Under the pieces are notes generated by a model. That model was not told the DNA's origin. It worked only from the letters and a program-made list of their open reading frames with translations, and did no database searches. Of a DNA stretch of 64,000 bases, positions 1-10,016 are shown piece by piece. The stretch's first letter is position 1. Each line of letters opens with the position of its first letter. The stretch covers positions 620,001-684,000 of the forward strand of contig JAXMBC010000001.1 in assembly GCA_046350055.1 (NCBI GenBank), given 5' to 3'. Source of the DNA: JAEUIE01 sp046350055. GTDB taxonomy: Bacteria; Planctomycetota; Planctomycetia; Gemmatales; HRBIN36. The position numbers and the translations under genes were made by a program.

Positions 1-1
1 C

Positions 2-2359
2 TCGGTGGCACTATGGGATGCGTTCTTCACGAATTCCATAACAGGGTCCGGCACCTGGAACAACCAGAACGGATCGACCTTTACTCTTCAAAATGCCAAT
101 GGCGGAACCTGGAGTGGCACAGGAGTTTTCAATAATCAGGCTGGTGCTACATTCCAAAAAACGACCAATGTGAGTACTCATAATATCAACTGGACTTTTA
201 ACAATAGTGGAACTATTGATGCACAAGTTGGAACACTGAACTTCAGCACATTCCAAATGAATGGCGGCACATTAAAAGGGGCTGGTGCCATTAATCTTAA
301 TGGCACCACCACCTGGGTCGCTGGAGGGATGAGTGGAACCGGGACAGTAACCAACAACGGCACATTCACCATTGATAGTAGTTCTAATCCGTCCCTTGCA
401 CGCACTTTCAACAACCAGGGCACACTAACGCAAAACGCCGGGAGTGGCACTACGCTTATCAGCGGTGCATTCACCACATCCGGTGCGGTGAATGTCAGCA
501 GCGGCACGTTGCAGTTCAGTGGCGGCGGCAGTTCCAGTGGAAGCGCTAGTTTCAACGTCACGTCCGGGGCGACTTTGCAATTCAGTAACGCTGGATTTGC
601 TGTCGCAGGAACCGGTGGCATCACAGGGCAAGGCAACGTCACTTTTTCATTCGGCAGCGCGACCATCGATGCACCTTATGCAGCAACAGGAACCTTATCG
701 ATCGTCGGCAGCACGGTCACCATGAATTCCTCCGCTGCCATCAGTTCCTTACAGCTGAATAGTTTTGGGACTCTGCAGGGTTCTGGAAATGTGACAATTT
801 CTGGTGCCTCCAGCTTCGGCCCTGCAAATATGGGTGGCACTGGCACAACTACTTTTAATGGCCCGCTTACTTTGAATCTCAGTGGCCAATCCATCGTTAT
901 CAATCGAACGATCAACAACAACGGCGTAACGACCTGGCTTGGTAGCAGCGTTTCGGGAACGGGCATATGGAACAATCAAAATGGTGCGATGCTGGATGCA
1001 CAAAATGACAACCCCTGGGATGTTGCGGTGAACAATCAGGCAGGTGCCATTGTTCGAAAGTCGGCAGGCACTGGAACAACTGTATTCTCACGACCATTCA
1101 CCAACGCCGGTACTGTGCAAGTCAGTAGCGGAACGCTCCAATTCAGTGGCAGTACATCCACCAGCGGAAGTGGAGCCTTCGAAGTGACAGCAGCCGGTAC
1201 CCTGGCTTTCAGCGGGTCCGGCTTCAACCTCGTGCCTGGCACCAGCATTACCGGTGCAGGAAATGTCAGATTCGACGGTGGGAATTCCACCCTGGCTGGT
1301 ACTTTTGCTGCAGCAGGAACTGTCACTGTTTCCGGTGCCACTGTTAACTTCAACACGCCAGCCGCCTTCAGTTCCTTGCAAATGAACACAGCTACTCTGC
1401 AAGGCTCCGGAGACTTGACTGTCACAGGTGCTTCTAACCTCGGAGCAGGTGGAGTGGTCCTGGCAGGTTCGGGGTCGACCACCTTTAACGGACCGTTGAC
1501 TATCAACAGTGGTGGACAAGGTGTTTCCTTTAATCGCACCATTCATAATAACGGAACAACTACCTGGCTGTCCGGTGGCATTGGTGGAACGAACACATGG
1601 AACAATCAGAACGGAGCGGTCTTGGATGCAAAAAGTGACAACCCCTGGAGCGCTCCGTTCAGCAATCAGTTCGGCGCTACGGTTCGAAAATCAGCGGGTT
1701 CCGGCACAACAACTTTCAGCGGATCCTTCAACAATGCTGGTAGCGTTGATGCTCAGAGCGGCACCATCGCCTTCAACGGAGGCTTCACGCAATCTGGGGG
1801 CACGACACTTCTTAACGGCGGCTCCATCGATTCGAACACTCCGATGCTATTCAATGCCGGCAGTCTGGTCGGGGCTGGGACGTTAAATGCCTCCGCTGTC
1901 TTTACCAATGCATCCATCGTTCCGGGGTTTTCGCCTGGCACGATTACTTTCAATGGGAGTCTCGGCCTCGGATCTGGCACAACACTCAACTTCGAGTTGA
2001 GTTCGACTTCTGATCTCATTAACGTGAATGGCAATCTGGTATTGGATGGCATCCTGAATGTCACTGCTCTGCCTGGCTTTGGAGAAGGCACATTCACCAT
2101 CATCGACTACAGCGGCACACTGACCAACAACGGACTCGACTTGGGCTCCATGCCTCAGGGATTCGAATATCAAATTGTCAATGACAGCATTAACACCCAG
2201 ATCAATCTCCTGGTGGTAACAGCAGTTCCAGAGCCAGCTGAAATCCTTACCGCCGCTACGGCAGTGTTAACTGGCGTCGGCACATATGTAAGCTGGCGGC
2301 GAAAGAGACATCGTCGTCGAAGGCGTGCACATGATAGGAGGCATTGTATTCCTGGATGA
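2..2359 (+). CDS. PEP-CTERM surface repeat protein (5' partial)
   Basis: The frame is open to the window edge, so the N-terminus is missing. The visible 785 residues are low in charge and rich in Gly, Ser, Thr and Asn. They are built from autotransporter-like beta-helix repeats; the block GTWNNQNGA...NNQAGA.VRKSAGTGTT recurs about every 200 residues. The C-terminus has a VPEP motif, a short hydrophobic stretch and an Arg-rich tail, the PEP-CTERM sorting signal read by exosortase, so the product is probably a secreted or surface-anchored adhesin or matrix protein. The last 20 residues are unusually basic (RRKRHRRRRR). Family assignment is firm at the level of a PEP-CTERM beta-helix protein; the ligand is unknown. 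Confidence 0.85.
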   Translation, partial: SVALWDAFFTNSITGSGTWNNQNGSTFTLQNANGGTWSGTGVFNNQAGATFQKTTNVSTHNINWTFNNSGTIDAQVGTLNFSTFQMNGGTLKGAGAINLNGTTTWVAGGMSGTGTVTNNGTFTIDSSSNPSLARTFNNQGTLTQNAGSGTTLISGAFTTSGAVNVSSGTLQFSGGGSSSGSASFNVTSGATLQFSNAGFAVAGTGGITGQGNVTFSFGSATIDAPYAATGTLSIVGSTVTMNSSAAISSLQLNSFGTLQGSGNVTISGASSFGPANMGGTGTTTFNGPLTLNLSGQSIVINRTINNNGVTTWLGSSVSGTGIWNNQNGAMLDAQNDNPWDVAVNNQAGAIVRKSAGTGTTVFSRPFTNAGTVQVSSGTLQFSGSTSTSGSGAFEVTAAGTLAFSGSGFNLVPGTSITGAGNVRFDGGNSTLAGTFAAAGTVTVSGATVNFNTPAAFSSLQMNTATLQGSGDLTVTGASNLGAGGVVLAGSGSTTFNGPLTINSGGQGVSFNRTIHNNGTTTWLSGGIGGTNTWNNQNGAVLDAKSDNPWSAPFSNQFGATVRKSAGSGTTTFSGSFNNAGSVDAQSGTIAFNGGFTQSGGTTLLNGGSIDSNTPMLFNAGSLVGAGTLNASAVFTNASIVPGFSPGTITFNGSLGLGSGTTLNFELSSTSDLINVNGNLVLDGILNVTALPGFGEGTFTIIDYSGTLTNNGLDLGSMPQGFEYQIVNDSINTQINLLVVTAVPEPAEILTAATAVLTGVGTYVSWRRKRHRRRRRAHDRRHCIPG

Positions 2360-2798
2360 AGCCACCTTTCTCGGAGGCAGGTTCCTCGTTCTTGACATAC
2401 TCGACTTGAACGTATTGCCAGTACCTCAGGCTTATTTCTTTGTCAGTGATTATTGCTGTGTTGAGGTATTTGACGTCGCACTGCATACGGGACTGTCAAG
2501 AGATTCGGTAGAAGCTTGAAGGAGAAGCCGGCATTTTTTCTGCCAGATCTAGCCGCTGCCAAAAGCACCCTGGAAGTATTCCTTCCCGGCAATGCGACAT
2601 TGCGGACATGTAATGACGAGATTATGAAAGTTGAAGCTTAGAAGTACTTATGCCGGTCTGAAACCCAGTAAATGTACTGGATTTCCAAACTCAACACGTG
2701 TTCGGCAAAGGAGTTAGGGGGAAATCGGGGTGACAGGACGGCGTTAGAACTTTTTGTGGGATCGCTAGGTGATTGGTCGAAGGAAATAAAATCAATCA
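2360..2798. other. Intergenic region without a recognised gene
   Basis: About 440 bases separate the PEP-CTERM gene from the convergent glycosyltransferase gene. Only short shadow reading frames are present. I saw no RNA gene and no terminator hairpin with a T-run. Confidence 0.5.
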
Positions 2799-3899
2799 CT
2801 ATGCACTACTCACATGGTCATTCTTTCGAAACTGAACTCTACTCCAGAACATCTGTACTTCGGGAGCTACAGTGATAGACGCTGCGATACTATTCTGCTC
2901 TGAAATACGCAGTGGCGATTCGCAACTCGCAGCGACAGCACGACCTCCTCCTGCGCGAAGTAAGTATCGCACCTCCTCTAGCAACCGTCTGTTGATATTC
3001 GACAAATAAGCAATAATTGCGGCGACGCCGCAAACTATCCCGCAACAAAACAAAGCAGCACCAACAACAACTGAGTGTATATGTCGTGCTCCCTCACCAA
3101 GTGTTGCAAAAACGAGATAGCGGATTGCTAACACAATGCCAACGGCAGTCAGAGCAATCGAGACAAGCTTTAGTAGTCTATGTGGCCGATAAATGATGTA
3201 GCAAGCCACGATAATCAAAATGCTCTTATAGACATACTTGATCATGCTTGAAATCAGCCGAGACTGGCGAACAGGCGGATTTGGCGTGATTGGCACGCTC
3301 CGAATTCGAAGACCATTTGCTGCAGATTGAATTACTGTCTCAATGGTATAAGTGTAGTCATTGAAAACGCTCAGACGCAGTGCGGCTTCCTTCGTCATTG
3401 CGCGAAATCCGCTTGTCGCGTCTGGCACACAAACCCCGCTGATCTTGCTAACCACCCAACTACCAACCGTTTGCAAAATTCGCTTTGGATAGCTGAAATG
3501 GGGAATTGTCATATGTGGCCTTGAGCCGATCACGATGTCGGCCTCATTTCTTATTAGTGGCGACACGAGTGCAATCACATCCTTTGCCTCATACTGACAG
3601 TCTGCGTCCGTATTTACAACGATGTCGGCACCTAGTGCCACAGCGGTCTGAATACCGACCATGAATGCTCTTGCCAAGCCGCGATGGCCGCACAAACACA
3701 CAACTGCATCAACCCCGCACTCGTGTGCAATCTTAGCCGTACCGTCAGTGCTTCCATCATCAATGACTATGATAGCCAGACCATCAATATCGTGTTTTAA
3801 CTGCGATCCTGCCCGCTCAAAAGCATCCCGGAGTTCGGCAACCGCCCTTGGTAGGGTTTCCGCCTCGTTAAAACACGGGATTTGAATCACGAGTTTCAT
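2799..3899 (-). CDS. Family 2 glycosyltransferase with membrane tail
   Basis: 366 aa. The N-terminal GT-A domain (about 1-230) starts with IPCFNEAETL, has IVIDDGSTDGT as the first nucleotide-sugar motif and NTDADCQY as the DxD-type metal site, as in dolichyl-phosphate mannose synthase-like GT2 enzymes. Two hydrophobic segments near residues 240-310 (around VSIALTAVGIVLAI and GAALFCCGIVCGVAAIIAY) anchor the C-terminus. It probably transfers sugar to a polyprenyl phosphate carrier. It is the last gene of the leftward array and follows the prepilin gene by about 40 bases; the upstream GT39-like protein could use the lipid-linked sugar it makes. A weak GAGG lies before ATG 3899. Confidence 0.85.
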   Translation of the reverse strand: MKLVIQIPCFNEAETLPRAVAELRDAFERAGSQLKHDIDGLAIIVIDDGSTDGTAKIAHECGVDAVVCLCGHRGLARAFMVGIQTAVALGADIVVNTDADCQYEAKDVIALVSPLIRNEADIVIGSRPHMTIPHFSYPKRILQTVGSWVVSKISGVCVPDATSGFRAMTKEAALRLSVFNDYTYTIETVIQSAANGLRIRSVPITPNPPVRQSRLISSMIKYVYKSILIIVACYIIYRPHRLLKLVSIALTAVGIVLAIRYLVFATLGEGARHIHSVVVGAALFCCGIVCGVAAIIAYLSNINRRLLEEVRYLLRAGGGRAVAASCESPLRISEQNSIAASITVAPEVQMFWSRVQFRKNDHVSSA

Positions 3900-3936
3900 C
3901 GTACAACCTCAGTAGGATAACCCACAAGTTGCGGTA

Positions 3937-4860
3937 CTACTCATCAACACTCACAGCTTCACCGCCGGCGATCGAAAGAAGAGCCCTCACGACGGTTGCG
4001 TCGGTTCCATACTTAAGCAATCTAACGGAATTATCTGAGTACAATACATTAATACCAGTGAAGTGGACACTTCCCCAGTTATTGATGAAGCTGACACCGT
4101 CAGCATCGCGGAGAACTAATGTCCCGGAGCGAGCAGTTCCGCCTGCACCGCCGCAAAACGCTGGTTCGTCCCAGTGCCACCCGCCCGTGTTGTAAGCCCG
4201 CGGTTCCATCGCCTTTTCTGCCAACATAATTGTGTTCGTGGTGCCGTCCCGAATGTGGGCAATGCTAACACATCGACCCCAGAATTGGCTTAGTGCAATC
4301 TCGGCATTTGCAGCGAAGTCTGTTTTACACCAAGGGTTTCGACCACCTCGATCATATGCACGGTCGTAAAACGGGTCATCTGAGGGACAGTGTTGTGGTT
4401 GGTCACGGTTTCGCGAAGGACACGTCAATAACTTAACTGGATGATCGTACTGCTGAGCTCGAAATGCGTTAGATTCTTCAACATATGGCAGGACGGAATA
4501 CGCCCAGGAACCAGGCTGTACTGATGGGGCTGCAGCTGGCACGCCTAACCCCCAGCGGAGAACATCGCTCGGGCGAATTGTCGCAATCTCGAATGGCTGA
4601 GTTGTAGGCCCTCCAAATCCGCCGTTAGTTGGGAAGCAACGATAGTCCAAGTGATGATGATGTAGTCCTAGCCCCAGCTCACGCAGGCGACTACGGCAGG
4701 CGGTGCTGTTTGCTGCTTCTCGAACTCTCTGTACTGCCGGAAGAACTAGAGCCATCAGAATCGCGATAATGCCTATGACAACTAGTAGTTCCAGAAGTGT
4801 AAATCCAGTATGTCGGCAATGTTTAATCTCGCAAAAAGAGGCAGATTGAGAACGTGCCAT
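3937..4860 (-). CDS. DUF1559 prepilin-like protein
   Basis: 307 aa with a type IV prepilin/pseudopilin start: a short basic leader, then GFTLLELLVVIGIIAIL, so cleavage is expected after the Gly before FTLLE. The middle holds the DUF1559 pattern of planctomycetes (AAN...C...L..LGLGLH, and a C-terminal H-x9-DG region with FCGGAGGTARSGTL and DADGVSFINNWGSVH). These proteins are exported by type II/IV pilus-like machinery and occur in dozens of copies in planctomycete genomes; their role is poorly known. AAGGAG precedes the start. It lies between glycosyltransferase genes in one leftward array. Confidence 0.9.
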   Translation of the reverse strand: MARSQSASFCEIKHCRHTGFTLLELLVVIGIIAILMALVLPAVQRVREAANSTACRSRLRELGLGLHHHHLDYRCFPTNGGFGGPTTQPFEIATIRPSDVLRWGLGVPAAAPSVQPGSWAYSVLPYVEESNAFRAQQYDHPVKLLTCPSRNRDQPQHCPSDDPFYDRAYDRGGRNPWCKTDFAANAEIALSQFWGRCVSIAHIRDGTTNTIMLAEKAMEPRAYNTGGWHWDEPAFCGGAGGTARSGTLVLRDADGVSFINNWGSVHFTGINVLYSDNSVRLLKYGTDATVVRALLSIAGGEAVSVDE

Positions 4861-4878
4861 ATTGGTCTCCTTGCTCGT

Positions 4879-6816
4879 TTAAGGGACTTGCTCATGCAGT
4901 GGCGGGAGTCCTAGTTGAGAGCGCACAGCGTTAGCCTCTTCAAGGCTGATGTGATAAATGAGGATCGAATAGCCGATCTTGGCCTTAGGAGTGAATTGCT
5001 GAAAATAGACGTAACACCCGTAAGGCGCAGCTTCACCATCAACACTGATTCCATCACGGGCACCAATGACGTAGCTTACACTTACGATATGCCACCCTGG
5101 CCAAGGCCCAAGTTTATCAATTGCAATCTCGTCGCCGCCCGCCGTCTTGGGATCGAGGAGATTAAGGCGATTGGGAGGACCAACTGGTGGATTTGGCATG
5201 TGGATGCCAACCTCCTCTGGGCTCAAACCGCCAAAGAATGCTAGTCGGCAGTTGGATACTTCAGGGTGTTCATTGAGCCACTTTTTAAGTTCGAAAAGGT
5301 CCTGACCTGAATCGACGTTAGAGCTGCCAAGATACTTCCAGCCGTTGCTAGGTCCTCCCGCAAGCAAATTGAAAAACGGAAGGTAATGTGGGTAGCAACG
5401 AATCAGTTCAATGAAATTCCAGCTGACCGCTACCACCGTAACGCCCGCTAACACTAATTTCAATCGCATAACACGCGAAGCACTGCAAATTGAGTCTTTA
5501 GACTCGAGCTTATTGGACTGGATTGCTTCAGCCACTAGGGTCCCAATGCGGCTAATCCCAATGAAGAGAAAAGGTAAACATGGAATAACATACCGAAAGT
5601 GCTTGTTGATGCCTGTTTGTCCAGCTAGTAACACTCCCATCGCCAACAATGGTGCAATCCAAAGTGCCTCAGTCACCGGGTCTTTTCGCAAACTTGCAAA
5701 CATCATGACAGACATTACCGCCATCCCGATTAGCACCAACGTACCTAGTTGTATTTTGAAGCAAGATGCATATAAGTAGTACCATTGAGAGCCTTTTGGA
5801 TACCATTCTCCACCCAAATAGGCTGGTTGCCCGCTTTCTTCAATCGTCTTTTGAGTGTCGAGGCCTAGCACATAGTCATAAGGGAGTGGTACCGGGATTT
5901 CTCCCAGCCATGATCCCTCGAAACGGTTGTTGCGGAATTGCGCATTCGCATGCGTGGCGGTCAACCATTGACTGGAAAAGGAATAATCACCAAGTCGCCG
6001 GAAGGTTCCATGCCAGCCATACCCACAGTTGATTACTAACGCACTAAGAACAATCGCCCAAACAAAATGAACGGAAGACAAGAGCACCTTAGGTTTTCTA
6101 TTTTGCGGATTCATCGATGTGAGCAGGCTGACAATCAAAACGACCACACAAGCAGGGTATAGAATAAGCAAGGTAAACTTGCTCAATTGAGCCAGACCCA
6201 GCATCACGCCATACCAAGTTGCATTTGCCAAGTCGGGTTCCTTTAAGTATTTGCGAAATGCGTTCATCGCAATCAGTGCAAATGTCGCTGCACCGATGTC
6301 TGTAGTAATCAATCCACTGAACGCAATGACTGTCGGGCAAGTAATCCAGAGGATAAGCCCAATTACTCCAGACGAAGAACCATACTCGCATTGGCACCAC
6401 AGATAAATGACCCATCCTCCAAGAACAGCAAGAGCCACCATGATGCATCTCCCCCGCCAAATGAGGTTGTCCAACATGGATTGATTTTCCTTGTTGAACT
6501 GCATGACATACGACTCGCGTGCGGCGTTCTCTCTAACGCGTTCCTTTGGAAACTTGGCATCTACCCCCAAAGATGGTACCGCCGCTAACATCTTCACGAG
6601 AGGAGGATTCACCCAATACAGACTTGTGTCATGATTACGAAGGGCATACATACCGGATAGCAGGCTTGCACGTTCATCGACAACTGGACTGCTGCGATGA
6701 AGTAAGGAGATCAGCAGCAAGCCGAATAGGCAAAGAAGTATTGATGCAATAATCTTGTGACTAGCCAAAAAAGCAGGAATAGGAGCCGAAGATGGGATTG
6801 GCGAACGATTAGTCAT
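4879..6816 (-). CDS. GT39/ArnT-like membrane glycosyltransferase
   Basis: 645 aa from ATG 6816, which has AGGAT upstream; an ATG at 6891 is possible but lacks a site. The protein is a polytopic membrane protein with many hydrophobic segments. After the first segment comes the loop VVDERASLLSGMYALRNHDTS, which resembles the catalytic DE loop of PMT/ArnT-type glycosyltransferases (GT39/GT83), enzymes that move sugar from a polyprenyl phosphate to protein or lipid outside the cytoplasm. The long C-terminal part (from about residue 500) is soluble and contains NVDSGQDLFELKKWL, common in planctomycete homologues. Membership of the GT-C superfamily is likely; the acceptor is unknown. The Cys-rich or prepilin products of the array are possible acceptors. 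Confidence 0.75.
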   Translation of the reverse strand: MTNRSPIPSSAPIPAFLASHKIIASILLCLFGLLLISLLHRSSPVVDERASLLSGMYALRNHDTSLYWVNPPLVKMLAAVPSLGVDAKFPKERVRENAARESYVMQFNKENQSMLDNLIWRGRCIMVALAVLGGWVIYLWCQCEYGSSSGVIGLILWITCPTVIAFSGLITTDIGAATFALIAMNAFRKYLKEPDLANATWYGVMLGLAQLSKFTLLILYPACVVVLIVSLLTSMNPQNRKPKVLLSSVHFVWAIVLSALVINCGYGWHGTFRRLGDYSFSSQWLTATHANAQFRNNRFEGSWLGEIPVPLPYDYVLGLDTQKTIEESGQPAYLGGEWYPKGSQWYYLYASCFKIQLGTLVLIGMAVMSVMMFASLRKDPVTEALWIAPLLAMGVLLAGQTGINKHFRYVIPCLPFLFIGISRIGTLVAEAIQSNKLESKDSICSASRVMRLKLVLAGVTVVAVSWNFIELIRCYPHYLPFFNLLAGGPSNGWKYLGSSNVDSGQDLFELKKWLNEHPEVSNCRLAFFGGLSPEEVGIHMPNPPVGPPNRLNLLDPKTAGGDEIAIDKLGPWPGWHIVSVSYVIGARDGISVDGEAAPYGCYVYFQQFTPKAKIGYSILIYHISLEEANAVRSQLGLPPLHEQVP

Positions 6817-6860
6817 GCTGAAATCCTGTGTGTGCATAGCACAGTCCATAACACATATTG

Positions 6861-8015
6861 TCAGGCGTTGACTGCTCTCCCAAACCGCCAACGCAGAACG
6901 GATAACAGTAGATTTCGCAACAAAGCGCCTGAAACACAGCCAGTTGCAATTACTCCTGTCAAGAACAAGGCAGACGGCCCTTCCGGCGGTTTAACAAGGG
7001 TAGCCGATGAAAATGGTACTACAAGCCGCGCTCGACTGCTAACCTGATCCAATAAATCAAACCCTCCAGGAATATGCGAGTGTTCGTCGGTGTCTCGATC
7101 TATAACCAAAGTTCCCGGCTCAGGATCAATTTGAAAATGACCGTCTGTTAGTTGGTTGACGAGATAATCACGGACGACGAAGACACTAGTAGACATCTTG
7201 CTTCCATCAACCTCACTGAAACTGACTCGCTCAATGACTCTTGGTAGAAACAACTTCGGAAGTATTTCAGAGTAAGCCATCAAACGATACTCCATCACTG
7301 GCCGACTATGTTTTGCCGAAGTTAGGATCCTACGACGTAAGGTACCTGTGTCAGGATCTATCAAGATGCGATCACGTCCTGGGTCGATCACGACAGCGCA
7401 CCACACACCATCGAAACACTCCTCGTAATTCTCCAGCTTACATTGACACTTCTCAAGCACTTGAAGAAGGTAGAAAGGTCGGTCAGGTAACTCTGGCGGC
7501 TGACTGCTGTCGTCGGGAGGCCACCATGAAAGTGATTCAATAAATGCTTCATTTCTAACTTTGAGAGTCGAATCATGCTTTGTCAGTTTGATGGATTTCT
7601 CGTAATGTCGAGCAAGTGGATAATAAAGATTCCAAGCATCATTCTTGTACAGTGAAGTATATCTGTTAGTATCAAATAGGTTGGCGTCATCTCTGCCACA
7701 TAATTCCCGAGAAAATCGCCGCATTATTCCTTTCACACTGATCGATCGAAGCCAAAAACCAATTTCTGGCGGCTTACTACTAAGATGGTCCTTTGTTCGG
7801 GACTCGTATACAATCTTAACATTCCTAAGTCTTGTATGCGCGTCTTGTACTTTACTCTTGATATCGGCAATAGTCCTAATCTGAATGGAGTCTCGACGAT
7901 TCTCTATCATCTCAGTACTTTGAGACCCTTGTGTCGCCTGAGCTATCACAGCTTGGGGCACAGCATTCTGACAGAATCCAATTGAAAAGAATACAACTAG
8001 AAAAGATGCGTGCAT
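6861..8015 (-). CDS. Secreted LolA-like hypothetical protein, C-terminal membrane anchor
   Basis: 384 aa from ATG 8015, preceded by TAGGAG (the TTG six bases earlier is less likely). An N-terminal signal peptide (MHASFLVVFFSIGFC) is followed by a soluble domain with repeated beta-type segments (LIDPDTGTLRRRI, then a LPRVIERVSF-like strand), resembling planctomycete LolA/LppX-like outer-membrane lipoprotein carriers. A hydrophobic segment near residue 355 and a basic tail (LRWRFGRA) suggest a periplasmic domain tethered at its C-terminus. It looks like a distant paralogue of the next gene upstream and of the protein at 53343-54443; all three have a signal peptide, a DP..G strand and a C-terminal anchor. 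Function unknown. Confidence 0.7.
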   Translation of the reverse strand: MHASFLVVFFSIGFCQNAVPQAVIAQATQGSQSTEMIENRRDSIQIRTIADIKSKVQDAHTRLRNVKIVYESRTKDHLSSKPPEIGFWLRSISVKGIMRRFSRELCGRDDANLFDTNRYTSLYKNDAWNLYYPLARHYEKSIKLTKHDSTLKVRNEAFIESLSWWPPDDSSQPPELPDRPFYLLQVLEKCQCKLENYEECFDGVWCAVVIDPGRDRILIDPDTGTLRRRILTSAKHSRPVMEYRLMAYSEILPKLFLPRVIERVSFSEVDGSKMSTSVFVVRDYLVNQLTDGHFQIDPEPGTLVIDRDTDEHSHIPGGFDLLDQVSSRARLVVPFSSATLVKPPEGPSALFLTGVIATGCVSGALLRNLLLSVLRWRFGRAVNA

Positions 8016-8028
8016 GAACAACTCCTAT

Positions 8029-9213
8029 TTAGTTAGGCTGTGCCTGAACACTACGACGGCGCTGTACCGCCCACCGCCACATAAGAGTTACAAGGATCAG
8101 GAGCACCAATACGCCGACTGACCAAGTCATGTAAGTGGCGGCATCGGCGAAACCCAATTCTGCAGCAGCACGCCCCGCCCGACGCTGAGCCATCTCCTTG
8201 ACTAGTTGTAGGTCTTTTGCCTCTGGTGGCTGTTGATACGAAACAACTACGCTCTCGCCGTAGTGCCCTTTCGAAGGCTCTCCTTTGCTATCCGTGGGCT
8301 TTAATGTAAAGTCAGCTACTTGAGCTTTAGGTGGTATTTTCGTGTCTATGAGCGCCGTGTCGATGTTAGTATTCAGCTTGATATCGTGTACGACGATCCG
8401 ATCATTGACCGCCCGCTTGGTCGTACCCGACGTTTTGTCGTGCGCTAGCCAAAGTCTATTGACACGATGAGGTAACCAAATCCCTGGAGAATAGAACCGC
8501 AGTTCACTGCAGTCAATTTCAAACTTGATTTTTCCGTCTTCCCAGATTTGTTGAGCTAGTACAGCGTATCCACGTCGCGGGTCAAGCCAAAACTTTCGTT
8601 TGCTGGCAGACTCCACCACCACGCACTGCACGTTTCCTTTCATCTCCTGTGGCAATTGATGTTTGGGCGAAAGCGAGGCAAGCAACGACACAACATCTGA
8701 ATCGATAATGCCAGGCGGCGAACCTGCGATGGGTGACACTGAAGTAAATCCGGTGGAGACTAAGTATACTGGCTGAAGCATGAAATAGAAATTAGTCAAG
8801 GGGTGGATTTGGTACATAATTGGGTTAGGGCGTTTTTCTCGATACACACGAGCTACTATGCTTGGACCACCGGAATAAATGTAATGATGACGCTCCTGCA
8901 CAGCTGTCATGACGTCGCCTGGGACATTAGACTGGTCGACTGGTTGCACACAAACACGGCCATCTTTCCAGTAATATCTAGTCTCTGTTTTACATAGATA
9001 ATCCAGATCCAAGAGAGTTTTCAGTTCCTTCATATCGAGCAGATTTTCATATCCTTGCGAATAATGCACGGCTAGTGTCGTGACGAGCTTTCGATTCGCC
9101 AAAATAGCATCCCGAACAGTTTGCGCTGTTGCCACACTGGGTAATGGCTGGTCTGACGCATGACTACCGCCAACCATGGATATTGCAATCAGAATAGGTG
9201 TGTAGACTAGCAT
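8029..9213 (-). CDS. Secreted LolA-like hypothetical protein, C-terminal membrane anchor
   Basis: 394 aa; GGAGAACGAAG lies before ATG 9213. Signal peptide at 1-19 (ending GGSHA). The body contains KFWLDPRRGYAVLAQQ and a downstream strand IWLPHRVNRLW, the pattern shared with the proteins at 6861 and 53343 and reminiscent of lipoprotein-carrier (LolA/LolB-type) folds in which the protein is built from a curved sheet. One C-terminal transmembrane segment (SVGVLVLLILVTLMW) and a basic tail follow. The stop lies 13 bases before the next ATG, so the two are probably co-transcribed as a pair. Exact substrate unknown. Confidence 0.7.
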   Translation of the reverse strand: MLVYTPILIAISMVGGSHASDQPLPSVATAQTVRDAILANRKLVTTLAVHYSQGYENLLDMKELKTLLDLDYLCKTETRYYWKDGRVCVQPVDQSNVPGDVMTAVQERHHYIYSGGPSIVARVYREKRPNPIMYQIHPLTNFYFMLQPVYLVSTGFTSVSPIAGSPPGIIDSDVVSLLASLSPKHQLPQEMKGNVQCVVVESASKRKFWLDPRRGYAVLAQQIWEDGKIKFEIDCSELRFYSPGIWLPHRVNRLWLAHDKTSGTTKRAVNDRIVVHDIKLNTNIDTALIDTKIPPKAQVADFTLKPTDSKGEPSKGHYGESVVVSYQQPPEAKDLQLVKEMAQRRAGRAAAELGFADAATYMTWSVGVLVLLILVTLMWRWAVQRRRSVQAQPN

Positions 9214-9257
9214 CTTCGTTCTCCGATCACTCAGAACAGAATCGGGGCTATCTGCAG

Positions 9258-9989
9258 TCAGGACTGCAGCTTTGTCATCATTCTAGTCTTTCGCCACTTT
9301 CCTAGGCGATGATCAATCAACGCTCCTGAGAGCATTGCACCGACAAGCATTAGCACAGTATGCCACATAGAATTTGTCGATTGGAAAACACTCGTAGATC
9401 GTACCAAGAGGTTTCCAGACCATCGAGTAGCGAAATACCTCCAAGAGTATCTCATGATGCTGAGATCCGTACCATCCATCAGTACCACTCCTTGCATGTC
9501 AGCATCTAGAACAAGCACATAATGCCCAACATCACCTGACTCACTCTCGTAGTGCGCAATCCCTGGTTTTGGGGCTTTAATGAGACCTTCGGGACCTGTC
9601 TTTACTGCTGCAAGAGGCACACCATGGCTATTGCTAATCCTAATAATTGTTAGTAATGAAGCATCTTGCAGAGCGTTTGAAGACGAGAAGTCCGACACCA
9701 GCGAATCATATCCTACACGTTGATTGCAAATGCTGAGAAGTACATAGAGGGCGTTAATGCCGCATCGTCTCTCAGTCCTCCAAGCTGCGGAATCCACAGG
9801 CAAGTTTAGCGCACTGACCGAACTATCTCCTTGAAACGGAGAATTTCTAGTAAACGCCCTAGCGTGCCATGGAAAACAAAAATACCATAACACTAGTCCA
9901 ATACCAATCAATGATACCATGGGAAAACGGTATCTCTGTCCCACGATAGCACGACAATAAAAGTACAAGAATTTCATTGTTGGGGTCAT
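9258..9989 (-). CDS. Membrane-anchored C39-family cysteine peptidase, stand-alone
   Basis: 243 aa. One N-terminal hydrophobic segment (MVSLIGIGLVLWYFCF) is followed by a C39-like domain: ERRCGINALYVLL gives the catalytic Cys, GDVGHYVLVLDAD the catalytic His and following strand, and DGTD a likely Asp. A second membrane segment (HTVLMLVGAMLSGALI) lies near the C-terminus. C39 domains usually sit at the cytoplasmic N-terminus of ABC exporters and cut after a double glycine. Here no ABC part is present and the domain probably lies outside the cytoplasm. The gene directly follows one for a secreted Cys-rich protein with a GG motif, a plausible substrate. ATG 9977 is an alternative start; neither start has a good ribosome site. 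Confidence 0.72.
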   Translation of the reverse strand: MTPTMKFLYFYCRAIVGQRYRFPMVSLIGIGLVLWYFCFPWHARAFTRNSPFQGDSSVSALNLPVDSAAWRTERRCGINALYVLLSICNQRVGYDSLVSDFSSSNALQDASLLTIIRISNSHGVPLAAVKTGPEGLIKAPKPGIAHYESESGDVGHYVLVLDADMQGVVLMDGTDLSIMRYSWRYFATRWSGNLLVRSTSVFQSTNSMWHTVLMLVGAMLSGALIDHRLGKWRKTRMMTKLQS

Positions 9990-10016
9990 TAAAGAGAGGG
10001 AGGCTGTACCATCATG

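Noticed and set aside
1036..1546. Long overlapping minus-strand frames within the PEP-CTERM gene
   Set aside because: They come from the repetitive Gly/Ser/Thr codons of the plus-strand gene and have low-complexity composition.
2672..2875. 67-aa plus-strand frame beyond the PEP-CTERM gene
   Set aside because: No ribosome site, no protein-like pattern, and it overlaps the glycosyltransferase 3' end.
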